A stretch of DNA of 64,000 nt. It comes from Fodinicurvata halophila. Lineage in GTDB: Bacteria > Pseudomonadota > Alphaproteobacteria > Kiloniellales > DSM-21159. Of this stretch, positions 34,192 through 42,875 are shown piece after piece; position 1 is the first letter of the stretch, and each line of letters begins with the position of its first letter. A program made the translations under genes and the position numbers. The stretch is from positions 25,059 to 89,058 of the forward strand of contig NZ_JBHSCW010000005.1 in NCBI RefSeq assembly GCF_042651425.1, read 5' to 3'. Below the pieces are notes generated by a model. It saw only the letters and a program-made list of their open reading frames with translations. It searched no databases and was not told the DNA's origin.

Positions 34192-34914
34192 TCAGCCTCG
34201 AAGCTCCTCCTGATGGGCCTTCACCATGTCCGCCATGCTGTTGAAAGTGAACGCGCAGCTGGGCATCTTGCCCGGGTTCATGGTGGCGCCGAAACCCTCC
34301 TGGTCGTGCCGGCGGTAGATCCAGCAGGACGTCAGGTCGTTGTTGTCGGCGGGAACATGGTCGTGGAACATGCTTTCCGCCGTATGCAGGATGTCCTTCT
34401 TCTCGATGCCGAGTCGACCCAGCTGCTCCAGCATGTAGTCGAAGTTGCGCTGGTTGGGCTTGTAGGAGCCCATGTCTTCGGCGGTGTAGATGGCATCGAA
34501 ATCGACCTGCAGTTTGCGCCGCGCGCCCTCGAAGGAGGTGTTGTCGACATTGGACAGGATGACCAGCTTGTAGTGGCGCTTCAGGTACTGCAGGGCACCG
34601 GCGCTGTCCTCGAAGGTCGGCCAGTCGGGACACGAGTTTCCATAGGCCATGCACTCGTCCCAGGAGACGCTCAGACCCCATTCCTCGGCCAGGCGCTTAT
34701 AAACCACGGCCAGCAGCTCCGGATACTTCTTGGCCGGCGTCTGTTTCTGCGCATGGGATTCGTGAAAGGCGTGTGCCTCCAGGATCTCGTTGCGGCTGGG
34801 TTTTTTCTCCATCCGGTCGACCAGTGGCTTGGTGCCGGCCACCATGGCGCTTTCCCAGTCGACAAGGGTGCCGTAGCAGTCGAACGTGAGTACCTTGAAG
34901 TCAGTCAATCGCAT
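34192..34914 (-). CDS. HAD-superfamily hydrolase, type II haloacid dehalogenase-like
   Basis: 240 residues. The nucleophile motif is FDCYGTLVDWE with Asp14; motif II ILSNVDNTS, and a late motif around MFHDHVPADN with an Asp. The FDxYGTL form and Ser/Asn-rich motif II are those of L-2-haloacid dehalogenases, but many phosphatases share them. A distinct C-terminal stretch CWIYRRHDQEGFG is present. It overlaps the aminotransferase gene by 14 bp, so the two are coupled. The physiological substrate may be a phosphorylated or halogenated amino-acid derivative; uncertain. Confidence 0.85.
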   Translation of the reverse strand: MRLTDFKVLTFDCYGTLVDWESAMVAGTKPLVDRMEKKPSRNEILEAHAFHESHAQKQTPAKKYPELLAVVYKRLAEEWGLSVSWDECMAYGNSCPDWPTFEDSAGALQYLKRHYKLVILSNVDNTSFEGARRKLQVDFDAIYTAEDMGSYKPNQRNFDYMLEQLGRLGIEKKDILHTAESMFHDHVPADNNDLTSCWIYRRHDQEGFGATMNPGKMPSCAFTFNSMADMVKAHQEELRG

Positions 34915-36280
34915 CTCTTACCTCCGGTATGTCCAGGATGTCGTTGAGGGTCTTGGTCAGGCGTTCGGCCATGAGGTCCACCTCGTCCAGTGTGATGGAC
35001 AGCGGCGGGGCCAGCCCGATGACGTCGTCGGCAAAGGCCCGGAAGATCACGCCGTTGGCATAGCCGTGCTTTGCCAGGTGCTTGGCGATGCCCAGTTCCT
35101 GGGGCGGTTTTGTCTTCTCGGTCTTGTCGGTGACCAGTTCGATACCTGCCAGCAGTCCGCGGGAGCGGACATCGCCGACCAGGGGGTGTTCGGCCAGTTC
35201 CCCCAAACGCTGTGAAAAGCGCTCGGCACTGCGCTGCCCATTGGCGAGAATGCCGCCCTCGGTGTAGAGCCGCAGGACTTCCAGGCCCACGGCCGCACTG
35301 ACGGGATGACCGGAATAGGTGAAGCCGTGGCCGACAGGTGCGTTTGCCTTCGCGTTATCGGCGATGGTCCGATAGAAGGGCTCCGACAGCAGGACCGCGC
35401 CCATGGGCGAATAGCCGGCGGTCAGCCCCTTGGCCAGTGTCATGATGTCCGGGGTGATCTCTTCGCCCTCGCAGGCAAACATGGGGCCGGTACGCCCGAA
35501 GCCCGTGATCACTTCGTCGGCGATGAAGAGGATATCCAGACGGTGGCAGGCGTCGCGCATGGCCTTGAGCCAACCTGTCGGGGGCACGATGACGCCGCCC
35601 GATCCCTGGATCGGCTCGGCGATGAAGGCGGCGACCTTGTCGGCGCCGAGTTCCGCAACCTTCGACTCCAGCTCGGCGACGCTGTCCCGGATGACCCTCT
35701 CCGGATCCTCCCCTTCAGGATGGCGATAGGGGTAGGGAGACGAGATGTAATGCTGCCAGGGCAGGGGCAGGTCGAAGCCCTCGTGGAAGACGGGCAGGGC
35801 GGTCAGGCCCGAGCCGACCGAGGAAGAGCCGTGATAACCGCGCTTGAGCGAGATGAAGTGCTTCTTCTCCGGCTGGTCGGTGAAGTTGTAATAGGCGCGC
35901 ACCAGCTTGACGGCGGAATCCACAGCATCGGACCCGCCGAGGGTAAAGAAGGCATGATTCAGGTCGCCCGGAGCCAACTCGGCCAGGCGTGTTGCCAGGC
36001 GAATGGCGGGTTCGCTGGAGAAGTGGAAATAGCCTGTGGCATAGGGCAGGCGTCGCATCTGTTCGGCGGCGACCTCGACGATGCTTTCGTGACCGTAGCC
36101 GACATTGACACACCAGAGACCGGCAAAGGCATCCAGCGACTCATGGCCTGCGCTGTCAGTGACGAAGACCCCCTGGGCCTTCTCCAGTACGGTGGCTCCG
36201 GTTTCCTCGTGGCCGCGCCAGGAGATGACGGGGTGGACCAGATGCTCCCGGTCGAGTTCGATCAGGGAATTGGACAGCAT
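34901..36280 (-). CDS. Class III (omega) aminotransferase, PLP-dependent
   Basis: 459 residues, in the range of beta-alanine/putrescine/taurine:pyruvate transaminases. Visible are GGSDAVDSAVKLVRAYY, GYHGSSSVGSGLTALP, EPIQGSGGVIVPP, FIADEVITGFGRTG (PLP-pyridine Asp) and LAKGLTAGYSPMGAV with the Schiff-base Lys. ATG 36280 has GAGG six nt upstream; an in-frame start at 36304 would add only eight residues. It probably removes an omega- or alpha-amino group as the first step of an amine catabolic route controlled by the neighbouring Lrp regulator. Exact amino donor unknown. Confidence 0.9.
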   Translation of the reverse strand: MLSNSLIELDREHLVHPVISWRGHEETGATVLEKAQGVFVTDSAGHESLDAFAGLWCVNVGYGHESIVEVAAEQMRRLPYATGYFHFSSEPAIRLATRLAELAPGDLNHAFFTLGGSDAVDSAVKLVRAYYNFTDQPEKKHFISLKRGYHGSSSVGSGLTALPVFHEGFDLPLPWQHYISSPYPYRHPEGEDPERVIRDSVAELESKVAELGADKVAAFIAEPIQGSGGVIVPPTGWLKAMRDACHRLDILFIADEVITGFGRTGPMFACEGEEITPDIMTLAKGLTAGYSPMGAVLLSEPFYRTIADNAKANAPVGHGFTYSGHPVSAAVGLEVLRLYTEGGILANGQRSAERFSQRLGELAEHPLVGDVRSRGLLAGIELVTDKTEKTKPPQELGIAKHLAKHGYANGVIFRAFADDVIGLAPPLSITLDEVDLMAERLTKTLNDILDIPEVRDAID

Positions 36281-36420
36281 GGAAAACCTCTTTCTGTGAT
36301 GCATGCCCAGTCTAGGGCCTCATGGCAGAACAGCCTGCCGAAGTTGGACTGCGGGAGCGCAATCTCTGTTCTTTCTCCATTCGTCCCCCGCAACTCCTGC
36401 CGTGCGAGGCGGCGCCAGGT

Positions 36421-37188
36421 CTAGATCGATTCGTCCGACAACTCGCTTGCGTGAATGCTGCGGGTGGTGGGCGACAGGGCGGCCAGGGTCTGGGAAACGC
36501 GGTTGCGGAAGAGCGTGTTGTGCTCGCCAGCCAGTTCCTCTGCTTTTTCCGCATCGCGATTGCGGATGGCTTCGAAAATCTGGCGATGATCGTCGGCCGT
36601 GCGCTCCAGATGGGGCTTGAGCGGGGGAATCTCGCTATAGTGCTCGCTGAAGCAGACGCGGATGATGCGCAGGCCCTCGCACATCACGCGGTTGTAGGCG
36701 TGCTCCAGGAAGGGGTTGCGTGCCGCCGCCGCAATGGCGAGGTGGAAGCGATGGTTGGCTTCCGTGAGGTCGAGGCTGGCCTCGTCCGCCGCATGGACCT
36801 CGAAGCTCTTCAGCTCCTTCTCGATCTGGGTCAGGTCGTCGGGTTGGTGGCGAATGGCGGCAAGCTTCGTGATGGCCCGCTGAATCAGGTCCAGCGCCTC
36901 GAAAAAGCTGCGGAGGTTTGCCAGATCCAGTGGCGCGACGCGTGCGCCGCGGCCGCGCTGTATCGTGACGAGCCCTTCGGAGGCCAGGCGGATCAGGGCC
37001 TCGCGAACGGGTGTCCGGGAGAGATGCAGGAGGGCCACCAGCTGGCCTTCCTCGAGTTCCATGCCCGGCGGGAACTCAAGACTGAGTATGCGCCGACGGA
37101 TTTCCGTGTAGGCCCGCTCTGCGCCCCCCAGTGAGGGGCCACCGTTGTTCTTCCCCTCGGTATCTGCGTTCTTCTCCTTGCTATCCAA
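36421..37188 (-). CDS. GntR-family regulator with FCD domain
   Basis: Winged-helix N-terminus (RAYTEIRRRILSLEFPPGMEL ... SRTPVREALIRLASEGLVTI, in separate blocks) and an all-helical FCD effector domain whose metal/ligand residues include the H in NHRFHLAIAAAARN and the downstream RTADDHRQIFEAI. The best-supported start is TTG 37188, with GGAGG and a 7-nt spacer, giving 255 residues; a TTG five codons upstream would overlap that site. Divergent from hyuA with a palindrome in the promoter region, so probably a repressor of the amide-utilisation genes. Confidence 0.88.
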   Translation of the reverse strand: MDSKEKNADTEGKNNGGPSLGGAERAYTEIRRRILSLEFPPGMELEEGQLVALLHLSRTPVREALIRLASEGLVTIQRGRGARVAPLDLANLRSFFEALDLIQRAITKLAAIRHQPDDLTQIEKELKSFEVHAADEASLDLTEANHRFHLAIAAAARNPFLEHAYNRVMCEGLRIIRVCFSEHYSEIPPLKPHLERTADDHRQIFEAIRNRDAEKAEELAGEHNTLFRNRVSQTLAALSPTTRSIHASELSDESI

Positions 37189-37260
37189 ATCCTTTCCTCC
37201 CAAGCATATGGCGTCCGGATAATCGGAGAATCAAAGCCTTGCGTCCAGTGACAGGGTTTC

Positions 37261-37288
37261 TTGACGTCGTGTATACTTGAAGTATATG
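37261..37288 (+). promoter_or_regulatory. Candidate hyuA promoter with GntR operator between -35 and -10
   Basis: -35 TTGACG at 37261-37266 and -10 TATATG at 37283-37288 with 16-bp spacing, about 50 bp before the hyuA ATG. Between and overlapping them lies a perfect palindrome TATACTT-G-AAGTATA (37272-37286). An operator between the promoter elements would allow repression by the divergent GntR/FCD regulator. The arrangement is seen; binding is inferred. Confidence 0.6.
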
Positions 37289-37338
37289 CTCACCGCAACA
37301 AATCGCGAGAGCACCATAACAAAGGGTAACCTTCCCGC

Positions 37339-39414
37339 ATGGAGATGGACGAGGCCGCCACGGATTGGGTCGTTGGTGTGGATGTCGGTGGTACCTTCAC
37401 GGACTTCTATGCCTTCGAGCGATCCAGCAAGACAATTCGGGTGCACAAGACGCCCTCCACCCCCGACAATCCCGCAAAGGCCATTATCGCAGGCCTCGAA
37501 CATCTAGGCCAGAGTGGTGCCGTGCCGCTGGAGGCGGTGACGCGTCTTGCTCACGGCACGACCGTTGCCACCAATGCCCTGATCCAGCGCAAGGGTGGCA
37601 CTGTTGCGGTCGTCACCACGCGTGGCTTTCGGGACCTTCTGGAGATCGGCCGACAGGTCCGCCCGAGGATGTACGACCTGAAAGCCGACTATCCACCCCC
37701 TCTGGCAAAGCGGGAACACCGCTTCGAGATCACGGAGCGCATCGGCGCGGCCGGGGAGGTCGTTACGCCGCTGGACGAGTCCGAGATCGATGCGCTGGTG
37801 GAGCAGATCCGGGATATCGGAGCCCAGGCCTGTGCCGTCTGCTTGCTGTTCGCCTATGCCAATGCCGAGCACGAGCAGCGTATCGGCGAGATTCTGCGTG
37901 CGCGCCTGCCCGATGTAGCCATTTCGCTGTCCAGTGAGGTGCAGCCCGAATTCCGTGAATTCGAGCGTTTTTCCACCACGTTGCTGAACACCTATCTGCA
38001 GCCGGTCCTGAACAGTTACATGAGCCATCTGGAAAGCGAGCTGGCACGCCTTTCCCCGGATGCACATGTCGGCATCAATCAGTCGAGCGGCGGCCTGATG
38101 TCCATCGAACGGGCCCGTTCCTTCCCGATCCGTACGGCCCTGTCTGGCCCGGCCGCCGGTGCCATGGGTGCCATCCATGTGGCGGAGCTAGCGGATCGCC
38201 CCGATATCATCACGCTGGACATGGGTGGCACCAGTGCGGATGTCGCCCTGATTCGCAATCATGAAACCGATCTGTCCTTCGAGCGGGACGTGGCCGGTTT
38301 CCCCGTGCGACTGCCCATGGTGGACATCAATACCGTCGGCGCCGGCGGCGGCTCGATTGCCTGGTTCGACCGCGACGGCCTGCTCAAGGTCGGGCCGCTG
38401 AGTGCCGGCGCCGTTCCGGGGCCGGCCTGTTATGGTCGCGGTGGTACCGAGCCCACGGTGACCGATGCCAATGCCGTTCTTGGCCGCCTGTCCGTCCGTG
38501 GCCTGCTGGATGGGGCGATGACCCTGGATGTCGACGCCTCGCGCGAGGCAATCCGTCCGCTGGCCGAGCAGATGGGTTTTACCGTCGAGAAGACGGCCCA
38601 GGGAATCCTGGGTATTGTCACCGCCAACATGATGCGCGCCATCCGGGCCATTTCCGTGGAACGCGGTCATGATCCGCGCGACTGTACCTTGATGCCCTTC
38701 GGCGGCGCCGGTCCGCTGCATGCCAATGCCGTGGCCCGGGCGCTTGGCATTCGCGAAGTGCTGGTGCCCTTCTCGCCCGGCATACTCTGTGCCCAGGGAC
38801 TGGTGGTCGCTGACCTGAAGGAGGATTTCGTGCGCAGCCACCGTGTTGCGCTGACGCCCGAAAGCTTGTCCTCGTTGCAGGCCAGCCTGGATGACCTGGT
38901 CGAGGAGGCGCATCTCTGGTTCGATCACGAACAGGTTGATCCCGCCCAAAGGCGCCTTCAGATCAGCCTGGACATGCGCTACATCGGACAGAATTTCGAG
39001 CTGCGCGTGCCGTTGGACATCGACGAGTCCAGCCCGAAGCTGCCCGGCAGCGAGGCATTGCATGCGGCCTTTTTCCGGGCGCATGAGGCCAACTATGGCT
39101 TCCACAATCCCGATGATGCCGTGGAGGCGGTCAATCTGCGCATGACCGCGCGCGGAGAGTTGCCGTCCCTGCCGACACCGCAGGCGCCGGAAAACGCTTC
39201 GCAGAGGCCCGAACCGGTAGAGCGTCGTCCGGTCTGGTTCGAAGCGGATGAGGCAGACAGCACGCCGATCTATCGCCGTGTCGACCTGGCACCCGGCTGC
39301 CGCATCGAGGGGCCGGCCGTGATCGACCAGTTCGATGCCACCACGCTTGTCTATCCCGGCGATGTCGCCAGGGTCGACGAGAGTCTCAGCCTGATCCTGG
39401 AGCTTGCCCAATGA
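37339..39414 (+). CDS. Hydantoinase/oxoprolinase family protein, A subunit
   Basis: 691 residues. Actin-like ATPase fold with VVGVDVGGTFTDFYAFE at the N-terminus (phosphate 1), AHGTTVATNALIQRKG, LSGPAAGAMGAIHVAEL, ITLDMGGTSADVALIR (phosphate 2) and a metal-rich AGGGSIAWFD region; C-terminal LMPFGGAGPLHANAVARAL. These match HyuA/OplA-A subunits that hydrolyse 5-membered cyclic amides (hydantoins, 5-oxoproline) or carboxylate ketones in an ATP-dependent manner. The start follows a distant AAAGGG; an ATG two codons later is equally possible. The stop overlaps the B-subunit start. Confidence 0.92.
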   Translation: MEMDEAATDWVVGVDVGGTFTDFYAFERSSKTIRVHKTPSTPDNPAKAIIAGLEHLGQSGAVPLEAVTRLAHGTTVATNALIQRKGGTVAVVTTRGFRDLLEIGRQVRPRMYDLKADYPPPLAKREHRFEITERIGAAGEVVTPLDESEIDALVEQIRDIGAQACAVCLLFAYANAEHEQRIGEILRARLPDVAISLSSEVQPEFREFERFSTTLLNTYLQPVLNSYMSHLESELARLSPDAHVGINQSSGGLMSIERARSFPIRTALSGPAAGAMGAIHVAELADRPDIITLDMGGTSADVALIRNHETDLSFERDVAGFPVRLPMVDINTVGAGGGSIAWFDRDGLLKVGPLSAGAVPGPACYGRGGTEPTVTDANAVLGRLSVRGLLDGAMTLDVDASREAIRPLAEQMGFTVEKTAQGILGIVTANMMRAIRAISVERGHDPRDCTLMPFGGAGPLHANAVARALGIREVLVPFSPGILCAQGLVVADLKEDFVRSHRVALTPESLSSLQASLDDLVEEAHLWFDHEQVDPAQRRLQISLDMRYIGQNFELRVPLDIDESSPKLPGSEALHAAFFRAHEANYGFHNPDDAVEAVNLRMTARGELPSLPTPQAPENASQRPEPVERRPVWFEADEADSTPIYRRVDLAPGCRIEGPAVIDQFDATTLVYPGDVARVDESLSLILELAQ

Positions 39415-41132
39415 CCGCACTCAGCCTTGCTTCGGAGAGTACGCGTCGAGAGCTGGACCCCATCACCCTGGAGATCATCTCCAATGCCTTGCGCTCGGTG
39501 ACGGACGAGATGTTTGCGGCTCTCATGCGCAGTGCCTACTCGACCAATATCAAGGAGCGGCACGATCACTCCACGGCCTTCTGCGACAAGGCAGGCCGGC
39601 TGATTGTGCAGGCGGACCAGTCCTTGCCCATACACATTGCTTCGATGACGGGGCTGATGAACACCCTGCTGAAGAAGTATGACCTGTCCGAGATCGAGGA
39701 AGGCGACGTCTTTGTTGCCAACGATCCTCATGTGGCGGGCGGCACGCACCTGCCGGACATCAACCTGGCCGAACCCGTCTTCGTCGATGGGGAGCTGCTG
39801 GGCTTCATCTGTAATATCGCCCATCATGCCGACGTGGGCGGCATGGCGCCTGGGTCCATGGCCGGCGGCATGTCCGAGATCTATCAGGAGGGACTGCGTA
39901 TTCCCCTGGTCCGGCTGTTCCGTAAGGGCGAGCTGCAGCGCGACCTCTTTGACCTGATGCTGCTGAACGTGCGCATTCCCGAGGAACGGCGGGGCGACTA
40001 CTACGCTCAGATCGCGGCCTGCCGGTTGGGTGTGCGGCGCATGAAGGAGATCGCCGGGCGCTATTCCTGCGAAACGCTCAATGCGGTCTTCGACGAGATC
40101 GTGAGCCGTACCGAATACCGCATGCGCGACGTGCTGAAGGAGATTCCCGACGGCACCTATTCCTTCGAGGATGTCATGGACGACGACGGTGTGGGCACGT
40201 TCGACATTCCCATCCGTCTGACCATTACGGCGAAGAACGGAGAGTTGACCTTCGACTTCCGGGAGACGGCACCGCAGGTGGCCGGCAACATCAATCTGCC
40301 GCACAATGCCACGCAGGCAGCCGTGGTCTATGCCCTGAAGGCACTGCTCGATCCCGAGATCCCGAACAATCAGGGCGTCCTGGACTGCTGCGAGATCCTT
40401 ACGAAGGAAGGCACCCTTGTGCACTGTACCTTCCCGGCGCCGGTGGCGGCCCGCGCCAACACCTCGCAACGGGTAATCGATGTCATTATCGGGGCACTGA
40501 CCGAGGCATTGCCAGAGCGTGTGGTGGGGGCTGCCAACGGGGCCAATACCACGGCCGTCTTCGCCGGCATCGATCCGCGCACGAACCGGCACTACCTTTA
40601 TTTCGAGACATTGGGGGGTGGTTTCGGCGGCCGTGCGGACCGCGATGGCAAGGACGGGGTTCAGGTGCATATCACCAACACCTCGAACCTGCCCATCGAA
40701 GCGATCGAGACCGAGTATCCCTTGCGGGTGGAAAGCTATGGCTTCGTCGAGGATTCCGGTGGTGCCGGCCGCTATCGCGGTGGCCTGGGACTGCGCCGGG
40801 TCATTCGGCCCGTGGACCATGACTGCATCTTCAATGGTGCCGGCGAGCGCTTCCGGCATCAGCCGTGGGGCGTATTCGGCGGGCAGCCGGGCATGAGTGG
40901 ACGCTTCCAGCATATCAGCGGAAGCGGGGACGCCACACTGCTGGATGTCAAGCCGGCCGCGATCAAAGTGACCCGTCAAGAGACACTTGTGGTGGAGACT
41001 CCAGGCAGTGGAGGTTATGGTGCACCGAGTGAACGGGCCAGAGAACAGGTCCGCGAGGACTTGGCCAGCGGCAAGTTCACGCCCGAGTACATCAAACGCC
41101 ACTATGGCGAACCTGTTAAGGCAGACAACTGA
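39411..41132 (+). CDS. Hydantoinase/oxoprolinase family protein, B subunit
   Basis: 573 residues. N-terminal DPITLEIISNALRSVTDEMFAALMRSAYS-type start (seen in parts), HIASMTGLMNTLLKKYD, ANDPHVAGGTHLPDINL and HHADVGGMAPGSMAG with the conserved His/Asp, and GGGFGGRADRDGKDGVQ near residue 400. Pairs with the A subunit to form an ATP-dependent cyclic amidase. Four-base overlap with hyuA. Together with the following TRAP transporter and two amide hydrolases it indicates degradation of a cyclic or amide-containing organic acid. Confidence 0.92.
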   Translation: MTALSLASESTRRELDPITLEIISNALRSVTDEMFAALMRSAYSTNIKERHDHSTAFCDKAGRLIVQADQSLPIHIASMTGLMNTLLKKYDLSEIEEGDVFVANDPHVAGGTHLPDINLAEPVFVDGELLGFICNIAHHADVGGMAPGSMAGGMSEIYQEGLRIPLVRLFRKGELQRDLFDLMLLNVRIPEERRGDYYAQIAACRLGVRRMKEIAGRYSCETLNAVFDEIVSRTEYRMRDVLKEIPDGTYSFEDVMDDDGVGTFDIPIRLTITAKNGELTFDFRETAPQVAGNINLPHNATQAAVVYALKALLDPEIPNNQGVLDCCEILTKEGTLVHCTFPAPVAARANTSQRVIDVIIGALTEALPERVVGAANGANTTAVFAGIDPRTNRHYLYFETLGGGFGGRADRDGKDGVQVHITNTSNLPIEAIETEYPLRVESYGFVEDSGGAGRYRGGLGLRRVIRPVDHDCIFNGAGERFRHQPWGVFGGQPGMSGRFQHISGSGDATLLDVKPAAIKVTRQETLVVETPGSGGYGAPSERAREQVREDLASGKFTPEYIKRHYGEPVKADN

Positions 41133-41225
41133 TCCGGATTTTGATTGCGGATTTTACGAGGTCAGAAGAAAGCTATTCAAAAAATGCGCAAACCCAAAGC
41201 TGAGACCGAAAGGGAGCTTCATAAA

Positions 41226-42224
41226 ATGAGCACCAAGACACTTACTTCCCTGCTGGCTGTGGGGGCCCTGACACTGGGAGCACAGCAGGCTGCAGCGCAG
41301 AGCATGTCCCTGGACCTGGCCAACGAGTATCCGGCAGGTTCCGTCCATGGCCAGTCCGCCGAGATCTTTGCCGATACGCTTGAACGGCTGTCAGGCGGCG
41401 ATATCGAGATCAACCTGCATCACGGCGCTTCGCTGGGCTACAAGTCTGCGGACCAGTTCGATGCGGTCGGTGACGGTGCCCTGCCGCTGGCCAGCAGTTT
41501 CATTGGGCCGTGGGCCGGCATTGACGAACTGTTCCTGCTGTCGTCCCTGCCGTTCCTGGCGTCCACGCCGGAACAGGTCTGGGACCTCTATCAGGTGGCC
41601 AAGCCCTATTACAAAGAGGTGCTGCAGGAGAACAATCAGGTCTTCCTCTATGCGACACCCTGGCCGCCAAGTGGCCTGTGGGGCAACAAGGCGCTGGATT
41701 CCATGGACGCGCTCGAGGACACCCGCATCCGCACCTATGACTCCAGCGGAACGGTGACCTTGCGCGAGGCCGGTGCCGATCCCATCCAGCTGAGCTGGGC
41801 CGATGTGGTGCCGCAGTTGAGCACAGGGGGCATCGACGGCGTGCTGACCTCTGCCGATGGCGGGGCTTCGGCCAGCCTCTGGGAGAATCAGTCCCACTTC
41901 ACAGAGGTGAACTATGCCAGTCCGCTGCAGGTGATGCACATGAACCGGGATACTTACGAGTCTCTCAGTGACGAGCAGAAGGACATGCTCGATAAGGCTT
42001 CCGCGGCTGGCGAGGCCTATGGCTGGTGGGTGCTGCCCCGCCGTCAGCAGGAAAACTATGCCAAGATGCGCGATCAGGGCATGACGGTGATCGAGGATGT
42101 TTCTGACGAGTATCTGAACAGCCTGAACGAGGCGGCCCAGCCGGCGATCGAGGAATGGAGATCCGAAATGGATGATCGTGGCGAGGAGATTCTCGAAGCC
42201 TACGAAGCTCGCTTGGAAGAATAA
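41226..42224 (+). CDS. TRAP transporter substrate-binding protein, DctP family
   Basis: 332 residues. ATG 41226 has GGGAG nine nt upstream and opens into a signal peptide ending in AAAQ (about residue 25); an in-frame ATG at 41145 would bury it. Carboxylate-binding Arg is in DTRIRTYDSSG, followed by WADVVPQLSTGGIDGVLTS. It differs from the 4115 receptor and from the TakP-like orphan, so three different TRAP receptors are encoded within 40 kb. Followed by a hairpin with a T tract and then the two permease genes. Confidence 0.92.
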   Translation: MSTKTLTSLLAVGALTLGAQQAAAQSMSLDLANEYPAGSVHGQSAEIFADTLERLSGGDIEINLHHGASLGYKSADQFDAVGDGALPLASSFIGPWAGIDELFLLSSLPFLASTPEQVWDLYQVAKPYYKEVLQENNQVFLYATPWPPSGLWGNKALDSMDALEDTRIRTYDSSGTVTLREAGADPIQLSWADVVPQLSTGGIDGVLTSADGGASASLWENQSHFTEVNYASPLQVMHMNRDTYESLSDEQKDMLDKASAAGEAYGWWVLPRRQQENYAKMRDQGMTVIEDVSDEYLNSLNEAAQPAIEEWRSEMDDRGEEILEAYEARLEE

Positions 42225-42244
42225 GCTCCACTTCTGTATGGCGA

Positions 42245-42282
42245 GAGCGGCTCTCCTCTCAGGAGAGCCGCTCCCCTTTTTT
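42245..42282 (+). terminator. Intrinsic-terminator-like hairpin inside TRAP operon
   Basis: Perfect 13-bp stem GAGCGGCTCTCCT / AGGAGAGCCGCTC with a CTC loop (42245-42273), followed by CCC and six T (42277-42282). It lies 20 bp after the receptor stop and 24 bp before the DctQ start. Partial termination would give excess receptor over permease. Confidence 0.75.
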
Positions 42283-42306
42283 GCGTGATGATACGGGAGC
42301 CCGGTG

Positions 42307-42870
42307 ATGCGCTTTCTGCAGATCGCCATCTTCGGCCTATCACGCGGGGCGGCCGCAATTGCTGGGGCCCTGCTGGTTGCCATGGTACTGCATATCCTGC
42401 TGGAGATTGTCCTGCGGGCCTTCTTCTCTACGTCGACCTATGTACTTGACGAGTTCGTGGGCTACGGCGTGGCTGCCGTGACCTTCTTCTCTCTCGGATA
42501 TGCCCTCGAGCATGGTGCCCTTATTCGCGTGAACATACTGCTCTCGCGTGTACACGGGTGGGTGCGACGTGGCCTCGAGATTCTGGCGGCGACCGGAACG
42601 CTTCTGCTGCTGACCTACTTTGCCTGGTTCTTCTGGATCCGTTTCGAGCGCAATTGGGAGCGCGGGACCGTCAGCAGTTCGATCGCCGAGGTGCCCATCT
42701 GGATTCCGGAAGGGCTTGTTCTCCTGGGGCTCCTGATCTTCTGGCTGCAGATGCTTGCCTATCTGCTGCGCATGATCTTCGGGCCAGCGGAACAGGCGGT
42801 TCCCTATGCCCAGACATACCAGGGCCAGGATGATAGTCCTGCAACCTCAGATACGCGCGCGAAGGAGTAA
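42307..42870 (+). CDS. TRAP transporter small permease, DctQ family
   Basis: 187 residues, four predicted helices (about 10-34, 46-64, 88-108 and 128-152), normal for DctQ. GGGAG lies seven nt before ATG 42307; a GTG one codon earlier is less well spaced. Includes LLEIVLRAFF and DEFVGYGVAAVTFFSLGYAL at the family position. Separated from its receptor by the terminator-like hairpin and five bp ahead of DctM. Confidence 0.88.
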   Translation: MRFLQIAIFGLSRGAAAIAGALLVAMVLHILLEIVLRAFFSTSTYVLDEFVGYGVAAVTFFSLGYALEHGALIRVNILLSRVHGWVRRGLEILAATGTLLLLTYFAWFFWIRFERNWERGTVSSSIAEVPIWIPEGLVLLGLLIFWLQMLAYLLRMIFGPAEQAVPYAQTYQGQDDSPATSDTRAKE

Positions 42871-42875
42871 TACAG

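Noticed and set aside
39351..41102. 583-codon minus-strand frame opposite hyuB
   Set aside because: Antisense of the hydantoinase B gene, which has conserved metal motifs.
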